From assembly GCF_014850975.1 (NCBI RefSeq), contig NZ_JACXST010000001.1, forward strand, positions 806,001-870,000: 64,000 nt of DNA. Reading direction: 5' to 3'. The stretch is from Methylomonas fluvii (GTDB taxonomy: Bacteria; Pseudomonadota; Gammaproteobacteria; Methylococcales; Methylomonadaceae). Shown in pieces: positions 45,921 through 54,908 of this stretch. The translations under genes were made by a program, and so were the position numbers. Numbering within the stretch: position 1 is the first letter of the stretch; the number at the start of each line of letters is the position of its first letter. The notes beneath the pieces are model-generated. The model was not told the DNA's origin and did no database searches. It saw nothing but the letters and a program-made list of their open reading frames with translations.

Positions 45921-46967
45921 CTACTTGGCTTGAAATGACAGGAGGTTGCATAAGATAGCGAAATGGTCTTCAAACAGCGTTTCTTCCAGCGCCGGCAGTT
46001 GCGTTATGGGTATCCAGGCCACGCTTTCAAGATCGTCCGCCGCTTTTATCTCTGGCCAAGACCCATCAAGCCAAGGAATTGTCAAAGCAAAGTGATGCGC
46101 ATGCGTAATCACGCGTCCACGGCACGATCTTCTGGGGTGGGAAAAAACTTTAACCTGTTGCAGGCAGTCTCGCAAACTGGCATCCGGCACGTTCAGGCTG
46201 GTTTCTTCTTTCAATTCGCGGATCGCGCCTTGCAGCAAGGATTCGCGTTTTTCCAGAAAGCCGCCGGGGATAGCCCACAAGCCTTTGCCGGGATAATATT
46301 TGCGCTTGCCCAGCAACACGTGATCGTTGACAGTGACTACCGCATCGACGGTGGTGGCAATAATATCCCAGGGAATGCTGGCATAGACTTGATTCTCTTC
46401 AGCGATTTTGGCGTATTCGGCTTTTAATACCGCGTACTCGGGATTCTTTGCCCAATCATTTAAAAAATCCCGCACCGGCACAGAAATCCGGCTGGCGATG
46501 TTTGCCAATGCGGTCTCCGCGTTTTCTGCCGCAAACAATTGTTGGCGTAGCGCCGTCGCATCAATATCCAGCTCGGACTTTATCGCCTCCATCGACCAAT
46601 CGGGAAAATTATCCAGGTAGTAAGTGGACTCGTCTTTGTTAAAGCCGACTAACGCAACCCGTTCGCCGTCGGCCACACATGCACCAACTTGCCGCCTAAC
46701 ATCGGCATTCCACAGCGTGTCGTCGTAATAATCCCGCACCGGTAAAAATGTCAGGCGGGCTTGCTCGCCCTCCGGCAGCGTAGCGGCGATCATGGCAGCC
46801 CGTTCGGTCCATTTAAACGGATTGCGGATGTTTCTGGACTGAAAGGATGAGCCGACGATTACCAGCACCTTGTCAGCAATCTCCAAGGCCCGGCGGGTTA
46901 GTTGCTCGTGTCCTTTGTGATAAATTTGGTAACGGCCAATCACAATGGCTTTTTGGTATTTAGTCAT
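45921..46967 (-). CDS. Bifunctional NMN adenylyltransferase/Nudix hydrolase
   Basis: 348 aa. N-terminal NadM-type nucleotidyltransferase (IGRYQIYHKGHEQLTRRAL, then SSFQSRNIRNPFKWTERAAMI, split), linker, and a C-terminal Nudix domain with a complete box GGFLEKRESLLQGAIRELKEE-type sequence (G-x5-E-x7-REL-x-EE). It makes NAD from NMN and ATP; the Nudix half hydrolyses ADP-ribose-type nucleotides in characterised homologues. Last gene of the NAD salvage operon, 10 bp after nadE. Confidence 0.93.
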   Translation of the reverse strand: MTKYQKAIVIGRYQIYHKGHEQLTRRALEIADKVLVIVGSSFQSRNIRNPFKWTERAAMIAATLPEGEQARLTFLPVRDYYDDTLWNADVRRQVGACVADGERVALVGFNKDESTYYLDNFPDWSMEAIKSELDIDATALRQQLFAAENAETALANIASRISVPVRDFLNDWAKNPEYAVLKAEYAKIAEENQVYASIPWDIIATTVDAVVTVNDHVLLGKRKYYPGKGLWAIPGGFLEKRESLLQGAIRELKEETSLNVPDASLRDCLQQVKVFSHPRRSCRGRVITHAHHFALTIPWLDGSWPEIKAADDLESVAWIPITQLPALEETLFEDHFAILCNLLSFQAK

Positions 46968-46977
46968 CGCTCTAGCC

Positions 46978-48675
46978 TTAATGCTTGGCCGCTATCGGCA
47001 TTTGCCGGCCGGCGCCAAACGCTCTGGGTCGCACCCGAATAATGGGCGGTGCTTGCCGGCGTTTGTATTCGTTGCGGGCTATCATGCCGACGATGCGCTG
47101 GTACACCGCTTCGCCGGCGGCGGTGGTTCGATAGCCAGCCACAAACTCGCGGGCTTGTTGATATTCGTGGTCAGCCAGCTGCTTGCCTTCGATCAGCAGT
47201 TTCAAGATTTCATCCAACACCTCGTAAGGCGGCAAGCTATCGGTGTCTTTCTGATCGGGCGCCAATTCTGCAGAAGGCGGTTTGGTTAAAATCGCTGCGG
47301 GAATAATCTCGCGATTGGCGCGTTGGTTGATATAAGCGGACAGGCGATACACCTCAGTTTTGTACAAGTCGCCGATCAGGCCCAAGCCGCCGTTGGTGTC
47401 GCCGTATAGCGTGCAATAACCCACCGATATTTCGCTTTTGTTACCGGTGGTGAGGACCATCGCGCCGGAGTGGTTGGAGTACGCCATCAGGATGGTGCCG
47501 CGCAGCCGAGCCTGTAAGTTTTCCAAGCTCAAGCCGCGCAAATCGTCGCTAAAACTGCTGTGAAATTGCTCGGCAAAATCATTCACCAATGCCTTGATCG
47601 GATAGCTGAAAAGCGGTACACCCAAAGCCTCGCAAAGCAGTTGCGAGTCGCTCACCGAACCGCTACTGGAAAATGCCGACGGCATCGTGATAGCAATGAC
47701 ATTTTCCGGCCCCAAGGCCTCTGCAGCAATCGCAATCGTCAACGCCGAATCAATACCGCCCGACGAACCTACGACCACTTGTTTAAAGCCACAGCGCCGC
47801 ACGTAGTCCCGTAAACCCAGCAGAATATGTTGCAGAATGAATTCCTGATCATTATCTGTTTGAGGTTCTGCCGGTGGCGGACTGATTTGAAATCCGCCTT
47901 CTGCAAAACGCAGCGTGTCTATCACGGTTTGGAAAGCCGGCCATTCGCGCGCAAGTTCGCCATCGGCATTCACGGCAAAGGAAGTACCGTCAAATACGAT
48001 GCTGTCTTGTCCACCGACTTGATTGACATACAGTATCGGCAAGCCATGTCGGCGGGCCGCGCCGCAAATCACCTGATGCCGTTGGGTGCGTTTACCGATA
48101 TTGGACGGGCTGGCATTGATGCTGACCACCAAGTCCGGGTTGATCAGGGCAAGTGCTTCGTAAGGATTAACCGGATAATCGTCGGCATTATCGTTCCAGC
48201 CGTCTTCGCAAATCATCAGCCCGACCTTGTAGCCGCCGATCTCGATACTCACCGCACCCTGTTGACCCGGTTCGAAGTGGCGGCGCTCGTCGAAAATATT
48301 GTAGGTGGGCAACAGTTGCTTGTGGTATTCCGCAATGGTCTCGCCGTTATGGATGGCAATTAGCGCGTTATACAGCGGCTTGCCGGGCCCGCTTGCTTTT
48401 ATGGGCGTACCGACAATCGCAATGAGGCCCGGAAATTGTGTCGAGAAAGCGGTCAGCTCCGCCAACGCCTCGTAGGCTTTGCGAATAAAGGCCGATTCGT
48501 TTAACAGGTCGCCGGGGTAATAACCGCACAAGGACAACTCCGGGAATACCAATAGTTGCGAGTGCTGCGCGGCAGCTTGGCGATAAGCATCTTTGGCAAT
48601 CGCCAAGTTGCCGGCAAAATCGCCGACCATAGGATTGATTTGGGCGATGGCGACGGTCAAGGGATGTTTAGACAT
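46978..48675 (-). CDS. nadE: Glutamine-dependent NAD synthetase
   Basis: 565 aa from the ATG at 48675. N-terminal nitrilase-type amidase (FPELSLCGYYPGDLL, LMICEDGWNDN with the catalytic Cys) and C-terminal ammonia-dependent synthetase (VVGSSGGIDSALTIAIAAEAL, SGAMVLTTGNKSEISVGYCTLYGD, split). Converts nicotinate adenine dinucleotide to NAD. Operon member between pncB and nadM-nudix. Confidence 0.96.
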   Translation of the reverse strand: MSKHPLTVAIAQINPMVGDFAGNLAIAKDAYRQAAAQHSQLLVFPELSLCGYYPGDLLNESAFIRKAYEALAELTAFSTQFPGLIAIVGTPIKASGPGKPLYNALIAIHNGETIAEYHKQLLPTYNIFDERRHFEPGQQGAVSIEIGGYKVGLMICEDGWNDNADDYPVNPYEALALINPDLVVSINASPSNIGKRTQRHQVICGAARRHGLPILYVNQVGGQDSIVFDGTSFAVNADGELAREWPAFQTVIDTLRFAEGGFQISPPPAEPQTDNDQEFILQHILLGLRDYVRRCGFKQVVVGSSGGIDSALTIAIAAEALGPENVIAITMPSAFSSSGSVSDSQLLCEALGVPLFSYPIKALVNDFAEQFHSSFSDDLRGLSLENLQARLRGTILMAYSNHSGAMVLTTGNKSEISVGYCTLYGDTNGGLGLIGDLYKTEVYRLSAYINQRANREIIPAAILTKPPSAELAPDQKDTDSLPPYEVLDEILKLLIEGKQLADHEYQQAREFVAGYRTTAAGEAVYQRIVGMIARNEYKRRQAPPIIRVRPRAFGAGRQMPIAAKH

Positions 48676-48694
48676 AACAATTCCTATGCAGAAT

Positions 48695-49885
48695 TTAGGC
48701 GTAGTGATTAAAAATCTGCCGCAAGTAGGCAATAAAGGTTTGGTCGTTGCATAAAGTCTTGCCGGGGGCATCGGATAATTTCGCCACCGGGTCGCCGTTG
48801 CAGCGCACCAGTTTCATCACAATATTCAAAGGCTTGGGGCCGCCAAGATCGTTGGTTAAATTTGTGCCGATCCCAAAGCCCAATTGAATGCGGTCAGCAA
48901 AGTGCTGATAAAGATTGATTGCCTTGGGAATATCCAATCCATCGGAGAACACCAAGCGTTTGCCATGCGGATTGATGCGTAGTTTTTGATAATGGCCGAT
49001 GGCTTTTTCACCCCAAACCACCGGGTCGCCGGAGTCATGGCGCAGGCCGTCAAACAACTTGGCAAAATACAAATCAAAATCGCGCAGAAAGGCATCCATG
49101 CCAATGGTGTCAGTCAACGCCACGCCCAAATCGCCGCGAAACTCCTGTGCCCAATCTTCCAAGGCCATGCGTTGAAATTCGCGCAGCCGCACCACATGCG
49201 CTTGGTAAGATTGCAGATATTCATGCGCCATGGTGCCGATCGGCGTTAAGCCAAATTGTTTGGCCAGATACACATTGGACGTGCCTTTAAACAAGCCGGG
49301 CACTTCGGCTTGAAAGGTCCGCACCACTTCCTCTTGCCAGCTACCCCAAGCACGCCGGCGCAAACCAAAATCGAAAATTTCAAAGGCATGGGTTTTTGCG
49401 GGTTGCTCGGCAAAGGCTTTAAGAGTGGCTAATTTTGCCTGCAAGCGGCGGCGGCCTTCCGCCAATAACGCAGCATGGTCGAAGCGGCGAAAATACAGCT
49501 CCGAGACGATGTACAAACAAAATATCTCGAAATTCATCACATGCACTTGCGGACCCTGGGCTTGAATTCTCAGGATGTCGCCTTCGGCAAATGCCTTGAT
49601 GTATTTGCTTCTAAACCGAAACAAGGACAGGAATTCGATGAAATCGGGTTTTAAGTAACGTAGTTTGGCTAAGTAGGCCAGTTCGTCGTCGGCAAATTGC
49701 AGCGAACAAAGGTGGTCCAGCTCTTTTTTGACATCATCCAGCAAGTCGGCCAGCGGATATTCCGGCGTACTCCGGCAGATAAAATCGTATTCGGCGCTGG
49801 CTTCCGGCCGTTTATGCAGCATGGTTTGCCACATCGGAAATTTGTACAAGTCGTTTTCGAGCAGGCTTTTGACGATGGGAGTCAT
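48695..49885 (-). CDS. pncB: Nicotinate phosphoribosyltransferase
   Basis: 396 aa from the ATG at 49885; AAGGA sits 6 bp upstream, while the Met two codons earlier has no spacing. SLLENDLYKFPMWQTMLH, RHDSGDPVVWGEKAI and LVFSDGLDIPKAINLYQHF match PncB of the E. coli type. First step of the Preiss-Handler pathway from nicotinate. 9 bp after the nicotinamidase gene. Confidence 0.96.
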   Translation of the reverse strand: MTPIVKSLLENDLYKFPMWQTMLHKRPEASAEYDFICRSTPEYPLADLLDDVKKELDHLCSLQFADDELAYLAKLRYLKPDFIEFLSLFRFRSKYIKAFAEGDILRIQAQGPQVHVMNFEIFCLYIVSELYFRRFDHAALLAEGRRRLQAKLATLKAFAEQPAKTHAFEIFDFGLRRRAWGSWQEEVVRTFQAEVPGLFKGTSNVYLAKQFGLTPIGTMAHEYLQSYQAHVVRLREFQRMALEDWAQEFRGDLGVALTDTIGMDAFLRDFDLYFAKLFDGLRHDSGDPVVWGEKAIGHYQKLRINPHGKRLVFSDGLDIPKAINLYQHFADRIQLGFGIGTNLTNDLGGPKPLNIVMKLVRCNGDPVAKLSDAPGKTLCNDQTFIAYLRQIFNHYA

Positions 49886-49894
49886 GTGCATTCC

Positions 49895-50743
49895 TTAGTT
49901 TTTGCTATTTTCGGAGACAAGTTCTAATGCAATTTCGGCGCTGGTTGCCAGACGAATGTCTTGTGCGCGCAGTTCGGTAAAAAATTGTTCGACGGCTGCT
50001 TCGAATCCACTTACAGGACTCATGCAGTCAGTCAGGATCACCAGCTTGCGTTTTAGCTCGGCGGCGCCGAACTGCAAAATGTCGCTGATCGTTTCTTTGA
50101 CGCAGTGGCTGCTGGCTTGGCCGGCGATTAATAAACGATCCGACTGAGCGAGCATTTCCAGTACGGCCTGATTCAACTGCGTGGCCGGATCGGCAGGGGC
50201 CGGGATGACGGCTTTTAGTGCGGAAAAGCTTTCCGTCCAAATGTTTTCGCCTTTTTGCACCAGCGTAACGGGCTTGGAGGTTCGCGTTTCCCAATGGCTT
50301 AAGGCTTGCGCCAACTCGGGGTTAAGATTGTGTCCCGGCGTCCCGATTAAACAGTGCGGTGGCCAAAGGATAAAAGACCGCTGCATCTGCTCCAGTTGTT
50401 GCAGGTAGTTTAGAGCATAATCGTTTTGCTCCGGTGACACCGTTGTGCCGGCTAGGCGATAACGGCCCGCTAAAAAGTCAGTGGCGGTCACCCGGGAAAA
50501 TGGCGGTGGCGCTACGCCATCTTCAGTTAGCCAAGAGCTGTTGTGCGCCAGATCGATCATGTGATGGGTATCGAGCGTGGCGATAACGCCGTTAATGGCA
50601 AGTCCGGCTTGCTCAATTAGCTGCGCCAGTCTCAGGCAATCCTGATAGGCGCCCGGCACGGGTAGAGCCGGGGCATACTCTTCGGGGGCGTGATCGCAAA
50701 AATCGTTTTGCGCATCGATGATCAGTAATTGAGTGTTTGCCAT
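49895..50743 (-). CDS. Nicotinamidase-like cysteine hydrolase
   Basis: 282 aa, isochorismatase fold. LLIIDAQNDFC (Asp10), the metal-site segment TLDTHHMID, WPPHCLIGTPGHNL, a Lys in QKGENIWTESFSA and the catalytic Cys in ASSHCVKETI. It is longer than most nicotinamidases (about 210 aa). Position at the head of pncB-nadE-nadM supports nicotinamide to nicotinate deamidation. Confidence 0.88.
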   Translation of the reverse strand: MANTQLLIIDAQNDFCDHAPEEYAPALPVPGAYQDCLRLAQLIEQAGLAINGVIATLDTHHMIDLAHNSSWLTEDGVAPPPFSRVTATDFLAGRYRLAGTTVSPEQNDYALNYLQQLEQMQRSFILWPPHCLIGTPGHNLNPELAQALSHWETRTSKPVTLVQKGENIWTESFSALKAVIPAPADPATQLNQAVLEMLAQSDRLLIAGQASSHCVKETISDILQFGAAELKRKLVILTDCMSPVSGFEAAVEQFFTELRAQDIRLATSAEIALELVSENSKN

Positions 50744-50789
50744 GAGCTTTAACCTGCGACGAGTTTTGAGATGGGCTTAGCTTAATCAT

Positions 50790-50812
50790 GTTAGTTACAT
50801 AATGCAACTAAC
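50790..50812. promoter_or_regulatory. Candidate NrtR operator
   Basis: A 23-bp near-perfect palindrome with GTTAGTT and AACTAAC ends around a CATAATG centre. It lies between the divergent nicotinamidase (start 50743) and nrtR (start 50872) genes, just where a shared promoter would be. The NrtR assignment comes from genomic context. Confidence 0.75.
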
Positions 50813-50871
50813 AAAAATTTATCGTAAGCTCTTTTGCATGCCGGTATAGTTATAATTCTTTACTAAGTAAG

Positions 50872-51570
50872 ATGCCTCACGTCGCCCAACTCAATATTGC
50901 TATGCCCGAGCCCATTATTTCAACTGTTGATATTGTCTTGCTGATCATCCAAGAGGACCGCTTGTGCGTCACGCTGTCCAAGCGCGACAAAGAACCCTAC
51001 GCAAACCAGGAAGCCTTGCCCGGCGGGTATATACATGCGCAAGACGATAGGGATTGCCTGGACGCCGCTGTACGCATCCTGCAACAAAAAACCGGTTTGC
51101 TGCCACCCTATTTAGAGCAACTGAAAACCTTTGCCGGCGCAGCGCGGGACCCGCGCGGCTGGTCAATCTCGGTGGTGTATTTTGCTTTGGTCGATGCCGA
51201 TTTGATCTTGTCCGCAAACCATCCCGGCCTGACTATTTGTGCAGTGGATGCCTTGCGGCGCCTACCGTTTGACCATAACGACATCATTGCCGCCGCGGTG
51301 GAGCGGATTCGTAACAAGTCGCAGTATTCCTCCTTGCCTTGTTACTTGGCCGGTGAAACCTTCAGTCTGCCAAGATTGCAAAAGATTTACGAGGCTTGCT
51401 TAGGCGAAACCCTGAATAAAGTCAGTTTTCGACGAAAAATGGAGGAACTGGGGGTGTTGGAAACAGTTGAAGGGCAAACCGAATCCGCCGGCGCGCATAG
51501 GCCCGCGCAGCTTTATCGGCTGAAAAGCGAATTTAAAAATCAGTTGAAACTATTGGTGCGCGGATTATAG
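50872..51570 (+). CDS. nrtR: NrtR-type Nudix-related transcriptional regulator of NAD metabolism
   Basis: 232 aa. Nudix-like N-terminal domain in which the box is degenerate (GGYIHAQDDRDCLDAA, then RILQQKTG instead of REL-x-EE), so no hydrolase activity is expected; C-terminal winged-helix domain (ETFSLPRLQKIYEACLGETLNKVSFRRKM, split) as in NrtR. NrtR repressors bind ADP-ribose and control NAD salvage genes. Divergent from that operon with a palindrome between. Start at 50872 is likely but its ribosome-binding site is weak; the Met at 50902 is an alternative. Confidence 0.88.
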   Translation: MPHVAQLNIAMPEPIISTVDIVLLIIQEDRLCVTLSKRDKEPYANQEALPGGYIHAQDDRDCLDAAVRILQQKTGLLPPYLEQLKTFAGAARDPRGWSISVVYFALVDADLILSANHPGLTICAVDALRRLPFDHNDIIAAAVERIRNKSQYSSLPCYLAGETFSLPRLQKIYEACLGETLNKVSFRRKMEELGVLETVEGQTESAGAHRPAQLYRLKSEFKNQLKLLVRGL

Positions 51571-52188
51571 AGTCCGGCCTTTTTCGGAATCGCTTTTTTG
51601 TATTAAGCCATCCAGGGTCAAGCCGCAACTCGGCGCAAAAGCCCGCATAAAAAACACCACTTCCGGCTGTTGCAGTTCGTGGATATTTTTAGCCAGTTGC
51701 TCCGCGGCCATCTCAAACTCGGTATTGCCGGCTTTGAGTTCGGCTTTGCATTTTAGATAGGCGGAAATCTTGTCGGCCGCTTTAATGATTTGCTGATGAG
51801 CCTCCGGCAGGCTTTCGTGTTGAATAAATGCGCGAAAATCCTCGCGCAATGCCGCGGGCAACAAATTCAACAATTCGGTCTCCGCTTGGTGCTCGATTTG
51901 CTTGTAGGCATCCAGAATCGCCGGCGAGTGGTATTTGATCGGCGTCGGCAAATCGCCGGTAATCACTTCTATTACATCATGATACAGCGCGGCGGTGGCG
52001 ACCGCATTGGCGTCGAGTTGACCGTCAAAATAACGGTTTTTGATTAAGGCCAGCATGTGGGCAATCACCGCCACTTCCCAGCTATGCTCCATGACATTTT
52101 CTTCATGGGCGTTGCGCTTCAAACCCCAGCGCTTGATCCAACGCAAGCGGGAGAGGTATGCGTAGAAGCTGCTGCTAATGGCCGGCAT
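51565..52188 (-). CDS. YfbR-like 5'-deoxynucleotidase (HD domain)
   Basis: 207 aa. HD-domain ligands in NVMEHSWEVAVIAHML and ALYHDVIEVITGDLPTPIKYH (split) and the later Asp in KAADKISAYLKCK. YfbR dephosphorylates deoxynucleoside monophosphates. It overlaps the nrtR 3' end by six bases on the opposite strand. Confidence 0.93.
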   Translation of the reverse strand: MPAISSSFYAYLSRLRWIKRWGLKRNAHEENVMEHSWEVAVIAHMLALIKNRYFDGQLDANAVATAALYHDVIEVITGDLPTPIKYHSPAILDAYKQIEHQAETELLNLLPAALREDFRAFIQHESLPEAHQQIIKAADKISAYLKCKAELKAGNTEFEMAAEQLAKNIHELQQPEVVFFMRAFAPSCGLTLDGLIQKSDSEKGRTL

Positions 52189-52973
52189 TAATGATCGCTA
52201 TAGGTTGTTGTGCAAACCTGGCGTTCATCGCAGTGCAAGGTTTTTTTGATGGTCGTGGGTTTTTTAGCAGATTGATTGGCGGCTAAGCTCTCCAGGCTGG
52301 CCATGGACTGATTCGCGGGTTTGATGCCGGCTTGGTTATTGGCTAGCAAGGTCAGCGTATTGCCGGCTTGGGTGATCTGGAAATATTTTAAAGTATTCAT
52401 GCCAATCAACACTTCATCCAGGTGGTCGTTGATGTGCGCATCAAGATTTTTAATGACGGCACTACCCAGAACCAGACTTGAGATTTGAGTCGCGCGATCC
52501 GATACTTTGCCGCCGGCAGTATTGGATTGCACCACGCCGCCGAACGGCAAACCGGCTTGGATTGCCATGCTGCTTGGAATCACGGTTTTGGTCGCCCCGG
52601 TATCGATCAGAAAAGGCATAGGTACGTTATTGATTAACACCGTACCGCGAAAATGGCCTTGCGGGTCGGTTTTCAAGACAACGCCACCGGCTTTGGGGGA
52701 AATCAGATTGGATTGTGGTTGGGCTTGCGGAGCAATAGCCACTGGTAGCGGTATGTCAGCCTGCCTTTTGGCCTTTTCGAACCGCAAAAAGGCATCGGCG
52801 CCGTACCACAGCGCGGCAATGGTTAAGACCGGAAACAAAAGATAGCGAATGCCGCTGTTACTTGATTTTCCGCGACCCCGCTGAATCGTCTGATTGGCGA
52901 CAAAATCAGGACCGCCAACTTTAGACGCTTGTTTATATTTTTCCCGATAGTAGTCGCGATCCTGTATACCCAT
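52188..52973 (-). CDS. Membrane-anchored retropepsin-like aspartic protease (TIGR02281 type)
   Basis: 261 aa. Cytoplasmic N-terminus, one membrane helix (about residues 41-62), a periplasmic linker, then a clan AA protease domain with FLIDTGATKTVIPSSMA and LIGMNTLKYFQI. The single DTGA motif implies a dimer. Its stop shares one base with the yfbR start, so the two are translationally coupled. Confidence 0.88.
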   Translation of the reverse strand: MGIQDRDYYREKYKQASKVGGPDFVANQTIQRGRGKSSNSGIRYLLFPVLTIAALWYGADAFLRFEKAKRQADIPLPVAIAPQAQPQSNLISPKAGGVVLKTDPQGHFRGTVLINNVPMPFLIDTGATKTVIPSSMAIQAGLPFGGVVQSNTAGGKVSDRATQISSLVLGSAVIKNLDAHINDHLDEVLIGMNTLKYFQITQAGNTLTLLANNQAGIKPANQSMASLESLAANQSAKKPTTIKKTLHCDERQVCTTTYSDH

Positions 52974-53394
52974 GTTCTGTTCCGATAATCTGCGTTCAGC
53001 GATAAAACTCGTAACATTCTCAGCTACGTGCCGATTATTACCTAAAACACATCATGCCGGTGAGCGGGAAGTGAGAAAACTGCATATCGATACGGAGCAT
53101 CCGAGACCGAGAGATAATCAAAAATCTGGATCTCCGCATGAGTGTGGCGGGCGTTTAAGGGAAACCAACTATTCGAAGTTAAGGACAGAATTAGAATTCA
53201 AGGTCGATCATGGTTATTCCAAACTTTATATTAGCCAAGCCCTTAAATTCCCTGATACCGTCATTCCCGCGTAAGCGGGAATCCAGTGTGAAAACCGAGC
53301 TCCTGCTTACGCGGGAGCGACGATATTTGAGGGCCGGGTTAATAAACTGGGTTTCGCTTGGCTCAACCCAGTTCTATGCCGATCAATCCACCGG
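52974..53394. other. Gap with an ATTCCC palindrome repeat
   Basis: About 420 bp. It contains the palindrome attcccgc-gtaa-gcgggaat (53263-53282) and, 20 bp on, a related GCTCC...GGGAGC inverted repeat (53300-53319). These resemble dRS3-like intergenic repeats. No gene supported; the plus-strand frame at 53210 runs through the repeats. Confidence 0.65.
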
Positions 53395-53850
53395 TTACGC
53401 GAAATACAACGCACGCAGTTCACTCTGCGATGCAGCGCTTAACTCTTTGCCATCGCTTTTGCGGGTGACTGTGTACACACCTTTGCCGAGAACGATTTCC
53501 TCGCCATCGCTGGCAAAGCCGACGACATTATGATTGGCGTCGAAAGGAATACGATGCAGACCGCCGTTGTGGCTGTTGAAGTCGGCGATAATGCCCATAT
53601 GCGGCGGGTTTTTTACCGAATCCCACCAAGGCAGTTTGCCGGCATCCTGCGCCCAAGTTTCACTCAAGGCTTCCGGAGGCAGGCAACGTTCGACCAAGTA
53701 CTGGCCGATCACAGCAAATTGCATACGGGCGATTTTCTCGGGTTCGGTGCCGACCATATCCCGAGTTTCCAGAATATCACCACTCAGAAACGCATCGCTT
53801 TTTGAAACAACGCGGTTCCAAGTGCCGTCAAGATTTTTGTGTTCAAACAT
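53395..53850 (-). CDS. Conserved-looking cytosolic protein of unknown function
   Basis: 151 aa from the ATG at 53850 (GGGGA upstream). Acidic, no signal or membrane segment; contains WWDSVKNPPHMGIIADFNSHNGGLHRI (split) and ends KELSAASQSELRALYFA. No family recognised. Stands alone between two repeat-bearing gaps. Confidence 0.65.
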   Translation of the reverse strand: MFEHKNLDGTWNRVVSKSDAFLSGDILETRDMVGTEPEKIARMQFAVIGQYLVERCLPPEALSETWAQDAGKLPWWDSVKNPPHMGIIADFNSHNGGLHRIPFDANHNVVGFASDGEEIVLGKGVYTVTRKSDGKELSAASQSELRALYFA

Positions 53851-54270
53851 TTTATTCCCCTTAGTCGATTTGATTTGGACAGGCATTAACCGCCAAGCAA
53901 AATCATGACCAATTTCCGCCAGCTGCAAAATTCGGAAATAACTGTTTGTTTTTAAAACTTAACGCGGCTCTGAGTAAGTCCATCACCAGGCTCAAGGCGA
54001 ACCATATGTTATTGATTCCGTTCGTGGTGAGCTTGTCGATCCACTAGTGCGACCAGCGTGTTCAGCGTGTCCTTGTAAACAGAAAGTCGGCACTTTCATG
54101 GCAACCCCCAAGCCCGCCAAAAAGCCTATCTCCGGGAACGCTTGCCAACTGTCCGACAATTTATCGAATTCCCGACAAAAACGCTCAGAATCATAAGGTA
54201 AGTCTTAGTGAAAAAATGTCGAAAGCCTGATGCCATTTTTCATGCTAAGGATCAATAATTCGTTTTACAG
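53851..54270. other. Gap with a dispersed-repeat remnant
   Basis: About 420 bp without a supported gene. At 54019-54045 it carries ccgttcgtggtgagcttgtc..., a variant of the CCGTTCG-x-TGAGC-x-TGTCGAA repeat spread through many bacterial genomes. Confidence 0.6.
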
Positions 54271-54693
54271 CTACCAGCGTCCGCGAGGGTGATTCTCGAA
54301 CCCCGGCATTTGCTGCGGTTGCGGAGGGTAGACGAAACCCCTGACTGGCGGTAATCCATAATAATCGGCTGGAGCCTGATAGCCGGTCGGAGGCTGCGGA
54401 ATGTAGCCCCGATAACCACCTCGATAGCCCTGAAAACCCTGATTGCCTTGATTTCTTTGATAGTCTTGATAATCACGATCACGATCACGATCACGATCAC
54501 GATCACGATCACGATCCTGGTCATAGTCATTGCTGTAATCGTCTCGGCGATTGTATTGCCGCTGTTCGGGTTGCTGCCGGTATTGTCGTTGCTGCGGCTG
54601 TTGACGAGGCGTGTAGACCCAGTCATCTTGATCACCGAAGGCCGTACCTGACAACAGCCAACCAAATACCAATACTATCGCCTGCCTAACCAT
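54271..54693 (-). CDS. Tyr/Gln-rich exported protein with Asp-Arg repeat
   Basis: 140 aa. Signal peptide ends GTAFG (before DQDDW). Then a Gln/Arg-rich region, an Asp-Arg dipeptide tract encoded by a hexanucleotide tandem repeat, Gly/Tyr repeats and the motif YQAPADYYGLPPVRGFVY, identical to the protein at 44893. Ends ENHPRGRW. Function unknown. Confidence 0.75.
   Translation of the reverse strand: MVRQAIVLVFGWLLSGTAFGDQDDWVYTPRQQPQQRQYRQQPEQRQYNRRDDYSNDYDQDRDRDRDRDRDRDRDYQDYQRNQGNQGFQGYRGGYRGYIPQPPTGYQAPADYYGLPPVRGFVYPPQPQQMPGFENHPRGRW
54472..54516. repeat. Hexanucleotide tandem repeat (7 x atcacg)
   Basis: Seven perfect copies of atcacg (54472-54513) plus a partial eighth. On the coding strand each copy encodes Arg-Asp, so slippage changes protein length by two residues without a frameshift. 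Confidence 0.9.
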
Positions 54694-54908
54694 AAATCCT
54701 CCTAAAGTTGGATTTTAGTGAATACGCGTCAGTTTACTAAAAGATGGCCTCGGGCTCAGTCATTTCGGTATTGAGCAATAGTGCGCTCAGGCTGATAAAT
54801 ATCTAAAAATTAAATATACATATGCAATTTAATCATTAATAAGCTGAGTGGCGGCGCTGGCATAATGAAGCCACTTATCGAATATTATGAAGTTTAAGGT
54901 GATTGTCT

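Noticed and set aside
54472..54516. Possible CRISPR-like repeat
   Set aside because: A contiguous 6-bp tandem repeat without spacers, inside a coding frame. No CRISPR array or cas gene was seen in the window.
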